From Bacteroidales bacterium (lineage in GTDB: Bacteria > Bacteroidota > Bacteroidia > Bacteroidales > WCHB1-69), in the NCBI GenBank assembly GCA_031285725.1, contig JAITVP010000056.1, forward strand, positions 1 through 37,557: DNA of 37,557 nt, in the 5' to 3' direction. Positions within the stretch are counted from its first letter, which is position 1, and each line of letters begins with the position of its first letter. Made by a program: the position numbers and the translations under genes. The notes under the pieces were generated by a model. The model saw only the letters and a program-made list of their open reading frames with translations. It was not told the origin of the DNA and searched no databases. Shown in pieces: positions 7,672 to 15,561 of the stretch.

Positions 7672-8718
7672 ATGAAAAGAGATTTTTTACTGATACTGTT
7701 GATTTTATTTACAACTTCAACTTTAGTAGCACAGTACACGGAGAAGGATATTCATTTGTATATCGAAAAGTATAAAGATCTGGCGATTCAGAAAATGTAT
7801 GAATATAAAATCCCGGCCAGCATTACGTTAGCACAAGGAGTTTTCGAGAGTGCTTGCGGCACCAGTCGTTTGGCAACTTATGGAAACAATCATTTCGGGA
7901 TAAAATGCCACAAAGAGTGGACGGGCGACACGCTGTTGGTGGATGATGATGCGCTGGGTGAATGTTTCCGGAAATACGAAAGGGTAGAGGAGTCCTTCAA
8001 CGATCACTCCCTTTTCTTGACGAGTCGTTCCCGCTACGAAAAGCTGTTCACGTTAGACATTATGGACTATGAAGCTTGGGCACACGGGCTTAAAACGGCC
8101 GGTTATGCGACCAATCCGCAATACGCCCACCGGTTGATCAGCCTGATCGAAAGGTTCGATATAGCCAAACATGATACTACTTATATAGAACGGTTGGAGT
8201 CAGGTTACTTTGAAAGGGAGGCGGAAGTAGAGCTGCAACCGCAAGTTACGGAAACGGTTACAGATAAAATTTCTATAGGGGACAAACCGGCGAAAGAGAC
8301 ACCGACAGCGGTGCAGGCAGGTTCACGGGTCTATTTCAAGGCGGATCCGAAGCAGTACAAACCGGTAAGCTATCCGTTTTCTGATCGTGCTGTGTATGAG
8401 AATAATAGAGTGCATTTTGTTATTACGGAAGAGGGGGAAACATTTGCGAGCATCGGGCAGGATGTGCAATTGACGGCGGCGGTCTTGCGGTCGTATAATA
8501 ACGCCGAGGCGGGCACTGAACCGCAACCGGGCGAGGTGATCTACGTGGAACGCAAGGTGAAAACCCACCCGATCGGTGTGCATATCGTGAAATCCGGTGA
8601 AACATTGCGCTTTATTTCGCAACAGTATGGAATAAGATTAGATATGCTATTGAGATACAATAATTTGAAGATAGATTCGATTATTCATCCGGAACAAGAA
8701 ATAAAACTTAAAAAATAG
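7672..8718 (+). CDS. LysM-containing N-acetylglucosaminidase (GH73-type), catalytic Glu present
   Basis: A 348-residue secreted protein: signal peptide to about residue 20 (STLVAQ), glucosaminidase domain about 25-165, then a linker and two LysM-like repeats (about 246-295 and 303-347; HIVKSGETLRFISQQYGI is the clearer one). The GH73 signature ITLAQGVFESACGTSRLA carries the expected catalytic Glu59; NNHFGIKC and DHSLFLTSRSRY also fit. It should cleave the glycan strands of peptidoglycan, bound there by the LysM repeats. The ATG at 7672 is used because the one at 7663 meets a stop after three codons. It is 37 bp after ddl and 3 bp before a paralog in the same order of domains, pointing to tandem duplication. 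Confidence 0.88.
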   Translation: MKRDFLLILLILFTTSTLVAQYTEKDIHLYIEKYKDLAIQKMYEYKIPASITLAQGVFESACGTSRLATYGNNHFGIKCHKEWTGDTLLVDDDALGECFRKYERVEESFNDHSLFLTSRSRYEKLFTLDIMDYEAWAHGLKTAGYATNPQYAHRLISLIERFDIAKHDTTYIERLESGYFEREAEVELQPQVTETVTDKISIGDKPAKETPTAVQAGSRVYFKADPKQYKPVSYPFSDRAVYENNRVHFVITEEGETFASIGQDVQLTAAVLRSYNNAEAGTEPQPGEVIYVERKVKTHPIGVHIVKSGETLRFISQQYGIRLDMLLRYNNLKIDSIIHPEQEIKLKK

Positions 8719-8721
8719 ATT

Positions 8722-9792
8722 GTGAAAAAAATACTGTTTATTATCGTTTTTGTGGCACCGCTTTTTGCGTTTGCGCAATACAAAACGGAAGAAGTGCACC
8801 GCTATGTTGAAGAGTATAAAGACTACGCTGTCAAGCTGATGCGGGAAGAATTGATCCCGGCGAGCGTTCGTTTAGCGCAGGCCATCCACGCTACCGAAGC
8901 AGGAACCAATAAGCTCTGCATGGATGCCAACAACCACTTCGCTATCATGTGTCCCGACGACCACCAAGGGAGTAGTTTTACCGTGAAAGAGGGAACCAGC
9001 AAGAAGTGCTACCTCAGTTACCGTTACCCTGCCGTTTCTTGGGCAGATCATTCGATTTCCCTGCGGAGCAACGACCGTTTTGCGCCACTTTTCAAGTTGA
9101 ATGTAATGGATTACAAAGGATGGGCACAAGGCTTGCAACGGGGAAAATACAGCAACACCCCGGACTATGCAAACACCCTCATCAGTATCATTGAAAGTCA
9201 CGGTTTGGCACGGTTCGACACTGTGGCGATGCGGGAGTTGGAGGTGACGAAGAAGGCGACCGTTCCGGATAATGTTTATTCTGAATCTGGCATAGAGGTC
9301 GTTATGCAAAAGCAACCAAAACCAACGGTAGAGCAAGAGTGCAAAAAAGATTCCGTGGAAATAAAAATTGCGGAGGAGAAAATTGACTTGTTGTTGTCGG
9401 TTTTCACGGCGAAGGAGTTTGAATACAACCCTGTTTATTATCCTCATGCGAAACGGAATGTGTATGAAAATAACAAAGTGAAATTTGTGTTGGCCAAGTT
9501 GGGCGATAGCTACGAAGGCATTGCGCGCGAGTTGAATGTGCTCGAATCCGCTATCAGGGGATATAACGATGTTTTTGATCAAAACCTGAAACCCATTGCT
9601 GGTGAGGTAGTTTACATTGAGGCGAAAAACAAAAAATCGCCTGCTGAGTATCACACCATTAGCAAGGGGGAGAGTGCGCGATTTATCGCTCAAAAATATG
9701 CGGTGCCGCTGTCGTTGTTGTTCGAACGCAACAACGAAACGTATGATGCGTTCGGTGTGGGAAACGTAATTTGCATATCATGTAAAAAATAG
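8722..9792 (+). CDS. LysM protein with degenerate glucosaminidase domain (paralog of the preceding gene)
   Basis: 356 residues with the same layout as the gene upstream: signal peptide (ending AFAQ), glucosaminidase-like domain, linker, two LysM-like repeats at the C-terminus (YHTISKGESARFIAQKYAV is the last). The two copies align without gaps over the active-site helix, but where the first has LAQGVFESACGTSRL this one has LAQAIHATEAGTNKL: the catalytic Glu is replaced by Ala57, and a Glu appears two positions later. The NNHFGIK motif is also changed (NNHFAIMC). I infer that it is a binding or regulatory partner or has altered activity; catalysis by the shifted Glu59 cannot be excluded. The start is GTG at 8722, 3 bp after the previous stop, so the pair is almost certainly co-translated. 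Confidence 0.82.
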   Translation: MKKILFIIVFVAPLFAFAQYKTEEVHRYVEEYKDYAVKLMREELIPASVRLAQAIHATEAGTNKLCMDANNHFAIMCPDDHQGSSFTVKEGTSKKCYLSYRYPAVSWADHSISLRSNDRFAPLFKLNVMDYKGWAQGLQRGKYSNTPDYANTLISIIESHGLARFDTVAMRELEVTKKATVPDNVYSESGIEVVMQKQPKPTVEQECKKDSVEIKIAEEKIDLLLSVFTAKEFEYNPVYYPHAKRNVYENNKVKFVLAKLGDSYEGIARELNVLESAIRGYNDVFDQNLKPIAGEVVYIEAKNKKSPAEYHTISKGESARFIAQKYAVPLSLLFERNNETYDAFGVGNVICISCKK

Positions 9793-9794
9793 CG

Positions 9795-10760
9795 ATGTCC
9801 GATAAAGAATTTTATCATTTTAATCCGGAAACACTCTCTTTTGAGAAGAAAAAGATATCGATTAAGGATATTCTTAAAAAGGTAGTGTGGTTTGCCGCCT
9901 CGGCCTTGTCCTTTTCGGTGTTGGTATTGTGGATATCGTTCTATCTATTTGATTCTCCGAAAGAAAAAATGTTGCAACGGGAAAACAATGAACTGAAACA
10001 AGCGTTGAAAAGTGTGAATCGGCGGTTGGATGTGATGAACACGATGTTGTTGGATATTGAGGAGCGGGACGATGAGGTGTACCGTACCATTTTCGAGACC
10101 GATCCGATGCCGCGGGCCGTGAAGTTTTCTTCATTATACAAGCAAACGAAGTATGACGAGTTGAATTCCACGGAAGCGGCTTTGTTGTTGAATGAGATCA
10201 GAGGGAAGAGTGACCTGCTGACATTGCGGTTGGCGGAGGAGTCGCGGTCGTTAGACACGGTGATGGAGCTGGCGCAGTCGCAATCGGAGATGTTGGCCGC
10301 CATTCCGGCGATCCGTCCGTTGAAGAACATGTACCGGATTACCTCCGGGTTTGGCAACCGTTATCATCCGATTTTGAAGACATTGCGGCCCCATACGGGA
10401 ATTGACATCGCCGCGCCGAAAGGAACGCCGGTCTATGCCACTGCAGATGGTGTAGTTTCTTATGAAGCTGCAGGTTCGGGATATGGGATCACCGTGATCC
10501 TTAACCATGGGTATTCTTATCAAACGGTCTATGGCCATCTTTCGAAAAAAGTGGTGAAAGTTGGACAGAAAGTGAAACGAGGGCAAATTATTGGTTATGT
10601 TGGTAATACAGGTCTTTCGATGGGATCGCATCTCCACTATGAGGTCATCAAGGGTGGAAAGTATGTGAATCCGGTACACTATTTTTTCAGCGATATCACC
10701 CCGGAAGAGTATGACGAAATACTCAAATCATCACAAGAAGTAAATCAGGCTCTTTCATAA
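9795..10760 (+). CDS. M23/LytM-family metallopeptidase, zinc ligands intact
   Basis: 321 residues: a cytoplasmic N-terminus, one membrane segment (about 31-52), a coiled-coil stretch (about 58-90, then further helix to ~170) and a C-terminal M23 domain (about 180-295). The metal and catalytic residues are present: HTGID (His200, Asp204), YGHLS (His248) and HLHYE (His279, His281). It is therefore a plausible peptidoglycan endopeptidase cutting stem-peptide crosslinks in the periplasm, anchored in the inner membrane. It starts 2 bp after the degenerate glucosaminidase and is followed by an M23 paralog lacking the ligands. M23 proteins of this shape are common in Bacteroidota; the exact cut site is not predictable here. 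Confidence 0.92.
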   Translation: MSDKEFYHFNPETLSFEKKKISIKDILKKVVWFAASALSFSVLVLWISFYLFDSPKEKMLQRENNELKQALKSVNRRLDVMNTMLLDIEERDDEVYRTIFETDPMPRAVKFSSLYKQTKYDELNSTEAALLLNEIRGKSDLLTLRLAEESRSLDTVMELAQSQSEMLAAIPAIRPLKNMYRITSGFGNRYHPILKTLRPHTGIDIAAPKGTPVYATADGVVSYEAAGSGYGITVILNHGYSYQTVYGHLSKKVVKVGQKVKRGQIIGYVGNTGLSMGSHLHYEVIKGGKYVNPVHYFFSDITPEEYDEILKSSQEVNQALS

Positions 10761-10761
10761 C

Positions 10762-11679
10762 ATGAAAATATTCAATAATATAAAATACTTTCTAAAAGCG
10801 ATCCGACGGAACTGGAAAAACAAGTATCGTTTGTTGATCCAAAATACGGATACTCATCAGAACAGGATATCTATCTTACTCAGTCCCAAGAATATATTCG
10901 TGTTATTGACTACATCGATTTTTATTTTGGTGCTGATTACCATTTTGTTGATAGCCTTTACGCCCTTGAAAGTGTATCTTCCTGGTTACACGCAACCCAA
11001 AGATTACCATGAATTTAGGCAATTGTCAGCAACGATGGATTCGTTGGATCAGGTGATTACCATCCATCAACAGTATATTGACAATTTTTATGATGTTTTG
11101 CACGGTCGTGACACGGAAAAGGAAGAGATGGTGGTGGCCATTAACGAGAAGATTGAGTCCAAGGAGGCGTTGAGTAATAAGGAAGTGCAGAAACGGTTGT
11201 CGACACGAGAGCGGATTTATGAGGAGGCGGAGATGATTCAAGAGGATGTCATCCATCAAAACAGCGTGCGGACGGTTTCTATTCCGTTGAGCAAACGGAA
11301 CGGGACGAGTTCATTACTCCTGTTACCGCCCACCCACGGCATCATTGCCGAGCGGTTTGATCCGACCAGTGGGCAAATGGGGATTGTCATTAAAAATCTT
11401 GCGGGTACGCTGATTTCTGCTACGTTGGATGGCGTGATCATCTTTGCAGGCTATGATCCGAAAGGAGGAAATACGGTTATCATACAGCATAACAATAACT
11501 TGTTATCGATCTACAAACATTGTGAGCAGCTGTTGAAAACGGTTTCCCAAAAAGTGAAAGCCGGCGAACCGATTGCAAAAATGGGCAACAGCGGACAAAC
11601 CGATGATGTCAATCTCTATTTTGAATTATGGTATAATGGCATTCAGGTGAACCCGTTGGATTATATGGTTGTTAACTAA
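10762..11679 (+). CDS. Degenerate M23/LytM-like protein (zinc ligands lost)
   Basis: 305 residues with a membrane segment (about 45-66), a helical region and a C-terminal LytM-like fold (about 190-300). The fold is recognisable (AGYDPKGGNTVIIQHNNN, SIYKHCEQ, VKAGEPIAKMGNSG) but three metal or catalytic positions are changed: HxxxD is QMGIV (Gln205, Val209) and HxH is NLY (Asn284, Tyr286); only the middle His253 remains. By analogy with EnvC and other LytM proteins, which activate amidases without being peptidases, it may be a regulator or partner of the active M23 protein directly upstream, whose stop is 1 bp before this start. The analogy is an inference; no partner is shown. Confidence 0.83.
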   Translation: MKIFNNIKYFLKAIRRNWKNKYRLLIQNTDTHQNRISILLSPKNIFVLLTTSIFILVLITILLIAFTPLKVYLPGYTQPKDYHEFRQLSATMDSLDQVITIHQQYIDNFYDVLHGRDTEKEEMVVAINEKIESKEALSNKEVQKRLSTRERIYEEAEMIQEDVIHQNSVRTVSIPLSKRNGTSSLLLLPPTHGIIAERFDPTSGQMGIVIKNLAGTLISATLDGVIIFAGYDPKGGNTVIIQHNNNLLSIYKHCEQLLKTVSQKVKAGEPIAKMGNSGQTDDVNLYFELWYNGIQVNPLDYMVVN

Positions 11680-11720
11680 CTCAACACGATTCATTGAATT
11701 ATTGATTTACTGAACTTTGT

Positions 11721-12695
11721 ATGGAAAAAACCTTCATGATCGACTCCGGCATCGCACCGGGATTATACGGAATCAACAATAAGAATGTGGAATTTTTATC
11801 CCATATTTTCCCCAAATTAAAAATCACGGCGCGGGGCAACGAACTCAAAATTGCCGGCGAAGAGGCCGAAATTGACACATTTATTGACCGGCTTAATCTG
11901 TTGGTGCTTCATTATGAGCGGTTTGGGGAGCTCACCGAGCATAATATCTTGAACATCACCTCTGCGGAAGATGATTCGTTCTATCGGTTGGATCGGGAAG
12001 GGACACCGGGTGATATTTTGTTGCATGGACGTGATGGCCGGATAATCAAGGCGATCACGCCAAACCAGAAGAAGTTGGTGGAGAGCAGTTCAGTGAACGA
12101 TATGGTTTTCGCCATCGGCCCTGCTGGTACCGGGAAAACATACACAGCCGTGGCACTCGCTGTGAGAGCGTTGAAAAACAAACAGATACGGAGAATCATT
12201 CTGACTCGTCCGGCCGTGGAAGCGGGCGAAAATCTGGGCTTCCTGCCCGGCGACCTCCGCGACAAACTCGATCCCTATCTGCAACCGCTCTACGATGCGC
12301 TGTGGGACATGATGCCTATGCAGAAACTGTTAAGCTATCTGGAAGATAAGACCATCGAGATCGCACCGCTCGCCTTCATGCGCGGACGCACCCTTGATAA
12401 TGCGTATGTTATTCTGGATGAAGCACAAAACGCTACTGAAAGCCAATTAAAAATGTTCTTGACCCGAATGGGAAAAAATGCCAAATTCTTCATTACGGGA
12501 GATATAACCCAAATCGACTTACCCCGTCATCAAAATTCCGGCCTCGTGCAAGCCACCCGGATCTTGAAAAATGTGAATGGCATTGATTTCGTCTATTTGG
12601 ATAATTCTGATGTAGTTCGTCATCAATTGGTTACGAAAATCATTCAACGTTACGAGCAGTGGGATCATGGAAAAGATGAAAATGCGAAGCGATGA
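11721..12695 (+). CDS. phoH: PhoH family ATPase
   Basis: 324 residues, cytoplasmic. N-terminal KH-like/PhoH-specific portion, then a P-loop ATPase: Walker A GPAGTGKT (about 133-140), followed by ILTRPAVEAGENLGFLPG, LDEAQNAT (Walker B region) and FITGDITQIDLPRHQNSGL, all typical of PhoH/PhoL proteins. Members are linked to RNA metabolism and RNA helicase/ribosome-associated functions, but the physiological role here is not defined. The gene begins 41 bp after the M23-like gene and shares a 4-bp ATGA overlap with lpxK, so it continues the same operon. Confidence 0.93.
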   Translation: MEKTFMIDSGIAPGLYGINNKNVEFLSHIFPKLKITARGNELKIAGEEAEIDTFIDRLNLLVLHYERFGELTEHNILNITSAEDDSFYRLDREGTPGDILLHGRDGRIIKAITPNQKKLVESSSVNDMVFAIGPAGTGKTYTAVALAVRALKNKQIRRIILTRPAVEAGENLGFLPGDLRDKLDPYLQPLYDALWDMMPMQKLLSYLEDKTIEIAPLAFMRGRTLDNAYVILDEAQNATESQLKMFLTRMGKNAKFFITGDITQIDLPRHQNSGLVQATRILKNVNGIDFVYLDNSDVVRHQLVTKIIQRYEQWDHGKDENAKR

Positions 12696-13774
12696 GGTGG
12701 CGGTGTCTTTTATTTCCATTTGCCTGGCTTTACGGTTGTGCCGCCGCTTTTCGAAGAGGATTGTACAATATGGGTGTGTGCCGGCGTTATCGCTCATTCA
12801 TTCCCACCTTTGTTGTGGGCAACTTGCGGGTGGGTGGCACGGGGAAAACACCTCACACCGAATATATTATACGATTGCTGAATCACACGGGACAAATTGC
12901 GCTCGTAAGTCGCGGATATGGGCGGAAAACCCGGGGTTATATCTTAGCTAATGATTTATTGAATAATCAGTTAACGGCGGAAAATATTGGTGATGAGCCG
13001 TTGCAGATCATGGAGAAGTTTTCCGGTTTACAGGTGGTCGTTTCCGAAAAACGAGTGGTCGCTTTGCGGGCGTTAGAGCAGTTGCCGAATCCGCCGCAGG
13101 CCATCATCCTTGATGATGCTTACCAGCACGTGGCGATTCAAGCCGGACTGAACATTTTGCTCACGGAATACAATGATCCTTATTACAACGACCTTCCTTT
13201 CCCGGCGGGAAACCTACGAGAGTTCGCTTCCGCCGCCCGCCATGCAGACCTCGTCATCGTTACCAAATCCCCCGTTGATTTTTCCCAACAACAAGCTGCG
13301 TGTATTCGGGAAAAATTGCGGTTGACAGGGAGTCAGATAGTATTATTTTCATATTACATATATAATAATATAATTCCGAAAAACAGTACGGCAGAGGCGG
13401 TAATACTTTCTCCATCTTTGCCGGTGCTATTGATCACGGGGATTGCAAAGCCCGATCCCATGAAGCAATATCTGACCGATAAATTTCATAAAATCAAACA
13501 TCTGTCCTATCAAGATCATCATACATATACTAAACAAGATATTGAAAAAATTAAAACAGCCTATAGTGAACTCGAAGCAGAGGCAGTTGTTATTACTACG
13601 GAAAAAGATTGGGCGCGGTTGAAAACGGAAACGGCTTCCGGTTTGTTAAGCCATCTTCCCGTTTTCGTTTTGCCAATTTCCGTGGCATTCCTGTTCGATG
13701 AGGAAGATAAATTCATTAAAATTATAGAAGACCATGTTAGAGAGAGTACAGAAAATAGCTCAGTTCTTGAATGA
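12692..13774 (+). CDS. lpxK: Tetraacyldisaccharide 4'-kinase
   Basis: Adds the 4'-phosphate to the lipid A precursor, a late step of lipid A synthesis at the inner-membrane face. The N-terminus begins MRWRCLLFPFAWLYG, a hydrophobic LpxK-type membrane anchor. Then the Walker A loop NLRVGGTGKTPHTEY (glycines 48-51, Lys52), SRGYGRKTRG, GDEPLQI, LDDAYQHV (the DDxxQH motif with the catalytic aspartate), FPAGNLREF and TEKDWARL follow in the usual order. The 360-aa length is normal. Start is the ATG inside the phoH stop (ATGA), and the 3' end overlaps punA by 41 bp. Confidence 0.93.
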   Translation: MRWRCLLFPFAWLYGCAAAFRRGLYNMGVCRRYRSFIPTFVVGNLRVGGTGKTPHTEYIIRLLNHTGQIALVSRGYGRKTRGYILANDLLNNQLTAENIGDEPLQIMEKFSGLQVVVSEKRVVALRALEQLPNPPQAIILDDAYQHVAIQAGLNILLTEYNDPYYNDLPFPAGNLREFASAARHADLVIVTKSPVDFSQQQAACIREKLRLTGSQIVLFSYYIYNNIIPKNSTAEAVILSPSLPVLLITGIAKPDPMKQYLTDKFHKIKHLSYQDHHTYTKQDIEKIKTAYSELEAEAVVITTEKDWARLKTETASGLLSHLPVFVLPISVAFLFDEEDKFIKIIEDHVRESTENSSVLE

Positions 13775-14546
13775 TAATAAACAAGGTAATCCGAAAATCG
13801 CTATCGTATTGGGTTCCGGTTTGGGAAATCTGGGGCAGATTGTGGAAAAATATGTCGAAATTCCATATAAGGATATTCCTGATTATCCGGTTTCCACGGT
13901 GCAAGGCCATGCCAGCACGTTCATTTTCGGCAAATTGAACGGTGTGGACATCGTGGTTCTCAACGGGCGGTTCCACTACTATGAAGGTTATGATATGAAA
14001 GAGGTGGTTTTACCGATTCAAGTACTGAAGGAGATTGGGATTGAGAAGCTGATCCTCTCTAATGCGGCGGGTGGCATGAACCCGACCTTCAAAGTAGGCG
14101 ATGTGATGATCATCAACGATCATATCAACTTGTTTGGTGACAATCCGTTACTGGGGAAAAATGAAGACAAGCTGGGTCCGCGTTTCTTGGACATGAGCGA
14201 GGCGTACTCCCGCGCCATGCGGAAAACCGCCTTCAAAGCGGCAAAGGAACACAAGTTGCACGTGCAGGAAGGTGTTTACATAGGGGTTTCCGGTCCGTGT
14301 TATGAAACGCCGGCCGAATACCGGATGTTCCACATCATGGGTGCCGATGCGGTGGGTATGTCCACCGTGCCCGAAACCATTATGGCGCGCTATCGGGGTA
14401 TGGAAGTTTTCGCTTTCTCCGTCATCACTGATTTAGGTATTGTGGGACAAGTGGAAAATGTTTCCCATGAGGAGGTGCTGAAAGCAGCACAAACCGCGGC
14501 GCCAGTGATGGAAAAGTTGGTTTTTGAAATGTTGCCTCAATTGTAG
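13734..14546 (+). CDS. punA: Purine nucleoside phosphorylase (trimeric PNP-I type)
   Basis: Phosphorolysis of purine nucleosides to base and ribose-1-phosphate in salvage. The family features are present: VLGSGLG (phosphate site), GRFHYYEG, SNAAGGMN, GPCYETPAEYR with the base-binding Glu191, and GADAVGMSTVPE. Counting from that Glu, the position equivalent to human Asn243 is Asp233 (VITDLG). Human PNP uses Asn243 to prefer 6-oxopurines, and changing it to Asp permits adenosine, so substrate range may differ from typical PNP-I; see findings. The 270-aa protein starts 41 bp inside the lpxK end. Its last 10 bp overlap the convergent Rieske-like gene. Confidence 0.92.
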   Translation: MLERVQKIAQFLNDNKQGNPKIAIVLGSGLGNLGQIVEKYVEIPYKDIPDYPVSTVQGHASTFIFGKLNGVDIVVLNGRFHYYEGYDMKEVVLPIQVLKEIGIEKLILSNAAGGMNPTFKVGDVMIINDHINLFGDNPLLGKNEDKLGPRFLDMSEAYSRAMRKTAFKAAKEHKLHVQEGVYIGVSGPCYETPAEYRMFHIMGADAVGMSTVPETIMARYRGMEVFAFSVITDLGIVGQVENVSHEEVLKAAQTAAPVMEKLVFEMLPQL

Positions 14547-14980
14547 ACCCGAAGGCGTAGCCCGTCATACTTTGTTTTATAATACTTAAGGGCGAGTTCT
14601 GATGGCCCGCTGATCGGAAGCCCGTCTAACACATTAAACTGTGATCCACAGCAACTATCGCTGAGGATCAATCCGTTGTCTTCCATTCGAATCCAAGCGT
14701 TGCTGTTTTCCCAGTCGTAAGGACACGCCCGGTCGTATGCGGCAAATGAGTCATAATCGACACGGTATACCACAATTCCGTTTACGCCGCCGGTGAAATA
14801 CATATACCCGCCATAGTGGTTCAACGCCGCATAGTTGGGATCGTTAGGATAGATAGTGAAGTCTACTTGCACACCCGGAATGGTTGGATGCACGTATTTT
14901 CCACATTTTATAGATATTACAAATAAAGAAAAAACGATAATGGGGAATAATATTCTCCTTTTCATGGATTCTTTTTTCAT
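14537..14980 (-). CDS. Rieske-fold-like envelope protein (ligands not canonical)
   Basis: 147 residues with a short N-terminal hydrophobic segment (ILFPIIVFSLFVISIKC, a poor lipobox because Lys precedes Cys). The C-terminal part resembles a Rieske domain: AYDRACPYDW, then DSCCGSQFNVLDGLPISGPS, matching the box II region and the following GP/Leu-Tyr turn. Canonical Rieske ligands are Cys-x-His and Cys-x2-His; here they read Cys86-x-Tyr88 and Asp108-x2-Cys111, so a normal 2Fe-2S centre is not expected. I recall similar proteins in Bacteroidota, hence a family feature rather than decay is likely. Two possible ATGs (14980 and 14965) come from a perfect 15-bp duplication; I give the longer one. 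The gene is convergent with punA and divergent from the small membrane protein. Confidence 0.6.
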   Translation of the reverse strand: MKKESMKRRILFPIIVFSLFVISIKCGKYVHPTIPGVQVDFTIYPNDPNYAALNHYGGYMYFTGGVNGIVVYRVDYDSFAAYDRACPYDWENSNAWIRMEDNGLILSDSCCGSQFNVLDGLPISGPSELALKYYKTKYDGLRLRVYN

Positions 14981-14990
14981 GGATTCTTTT
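14961..14990. repeat. Perfect 15-bp tandem duplication spanning a start codon
   Basis: Two identical copies of TTCATGGATTCTTTT (14961-14975 and 14976-14990). On the minus strand each contains an ATG followed by AA, giving the Rieske-like gene two in-frame starts exactly five codons apart. The direct repeat is exact, so it is either recent or maintained by slippage. Confidence 0.9.
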
Positions 14991-14995
14991 TTTTG

Positions 14996-15003
14996 TACCT
15001 TTG
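14996..15003 (+). promoter_or_regulatory. Bacteroidota -7 promoter box for the small membrane protein
   Basis: TACCTTTG followed by CGCCG, exact to TAnnTTTG, 46 bp before the ATG at 15050. It sits right beside the 15-bp duplication; no clear -33 box. Confidence 0.5.
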
Positions 15004-15049
15004 CGCCGCAAAATAATTAAAAATGACAACCCAATAACGAAAAAGGCTC

Positions 15050-15448
15050 ATGGATATTATCAAAATCCTCTTTCCCATCGTTGCGGCCTTGTTCTATTTT
15101 TATCTCACCAGTAGGAAAAAGAAGAATGAGGAATCCCCGCCTCCTATTTTTGAATACGATGACGAGTACGAAGAACAGTGTCGGGAAAACCCATCGGGAA
15201 AGGCTGTTTCTGCTGATTTTTTTGAAGAAAAGCACACGATTCCTCCTAAAAAAGGAGAATTTGTGAGTTATGATGAACTCGGTCAAGAGAAGTGGGAAGA
15301 AGAAAACTCCCGAATGAAAATAGAAGAACGCATGGCATATTCTTTTGATAATGAGGAAGAAAACGAGTTGGTGATTTCAACCGACATTGAAAATATACGG
15401 CAAGGGATCATTTATGCGGAAATTCTGAAAATACCTTATAAACAATAA
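15050..15448 (+). CDS. Small membrane-anchored acidic protein, unknown function
   Basis: 132 residues. An N-terminal hydrophobic helix (IIKILFPIVAALFYFYLT, about 3-20) followed by RKKK suggests a single-pass inner-membrane anchor with the C-terminus in the cytoplasm. The middle is strongly acidic (FEYDDEYEEQ, KWEEENSRMKIEE, DNEEENE) and probably flexible. The last residues (IRQGIIYAEILKIPYK) form a motif I recall from short conserved Bacteroidales proteins ending '...IYSEIL...PY', which may be a docking helix. No known function. The dedicated promoter and the AT-rich gap after it suggest a single-gene transcript. Confidence 0.65.
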   Translation: MDIIKILFPIVAALFYFYLTSRKKKNEESPPPIFEYDDEYEEQCRENPSGKAVSADFFEEKHTIPPKKGEFVSYDELGQEKWEEENSRMKIEERMAYSFDNEEENELVISTDIENIRQGIIYAEILKIPYKQ

Positions 15449-15488
15449 GTTGTGTAAAAAAATGAATTTTACGTTTGGAAAGGTTAGT

Positions 15489-15519
15489 GGCGGTGTATAT
15501 TTTTTATAAATTTACCGCC
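15489..15519 (+). other. Inverted repeat in the leader of the TonB-like operon
   Basis: GGCGGT at 15489-15494 pairs with ACCGCC at 15514-15519, and the 19-nt interior holds TATA...TATA arms around a T tract. It ends 42 bp before the start of the TonB-dependent receptor-like gene and 41 bp after the preceding gene's stop. It could be a weak terminator of the 15050 gene or a leader structure; the adjacent T run is inside rather than after the stem, so the terminator reading is poor. No riboswitch consensus is recognised. Confidence 0.4.
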
Positions 15520-15561
15520 CCAAAATGCAGATAAAATTTTATGTATGTTTAATATAAATTA

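Noticed and set aside
8872-9693. A 273-residue minus-strand open frame opposite the second glucosaminidase-like gene
   Set aside because: Reading frame opposite an aligned LysM/GH73 paralog; no features of its own.
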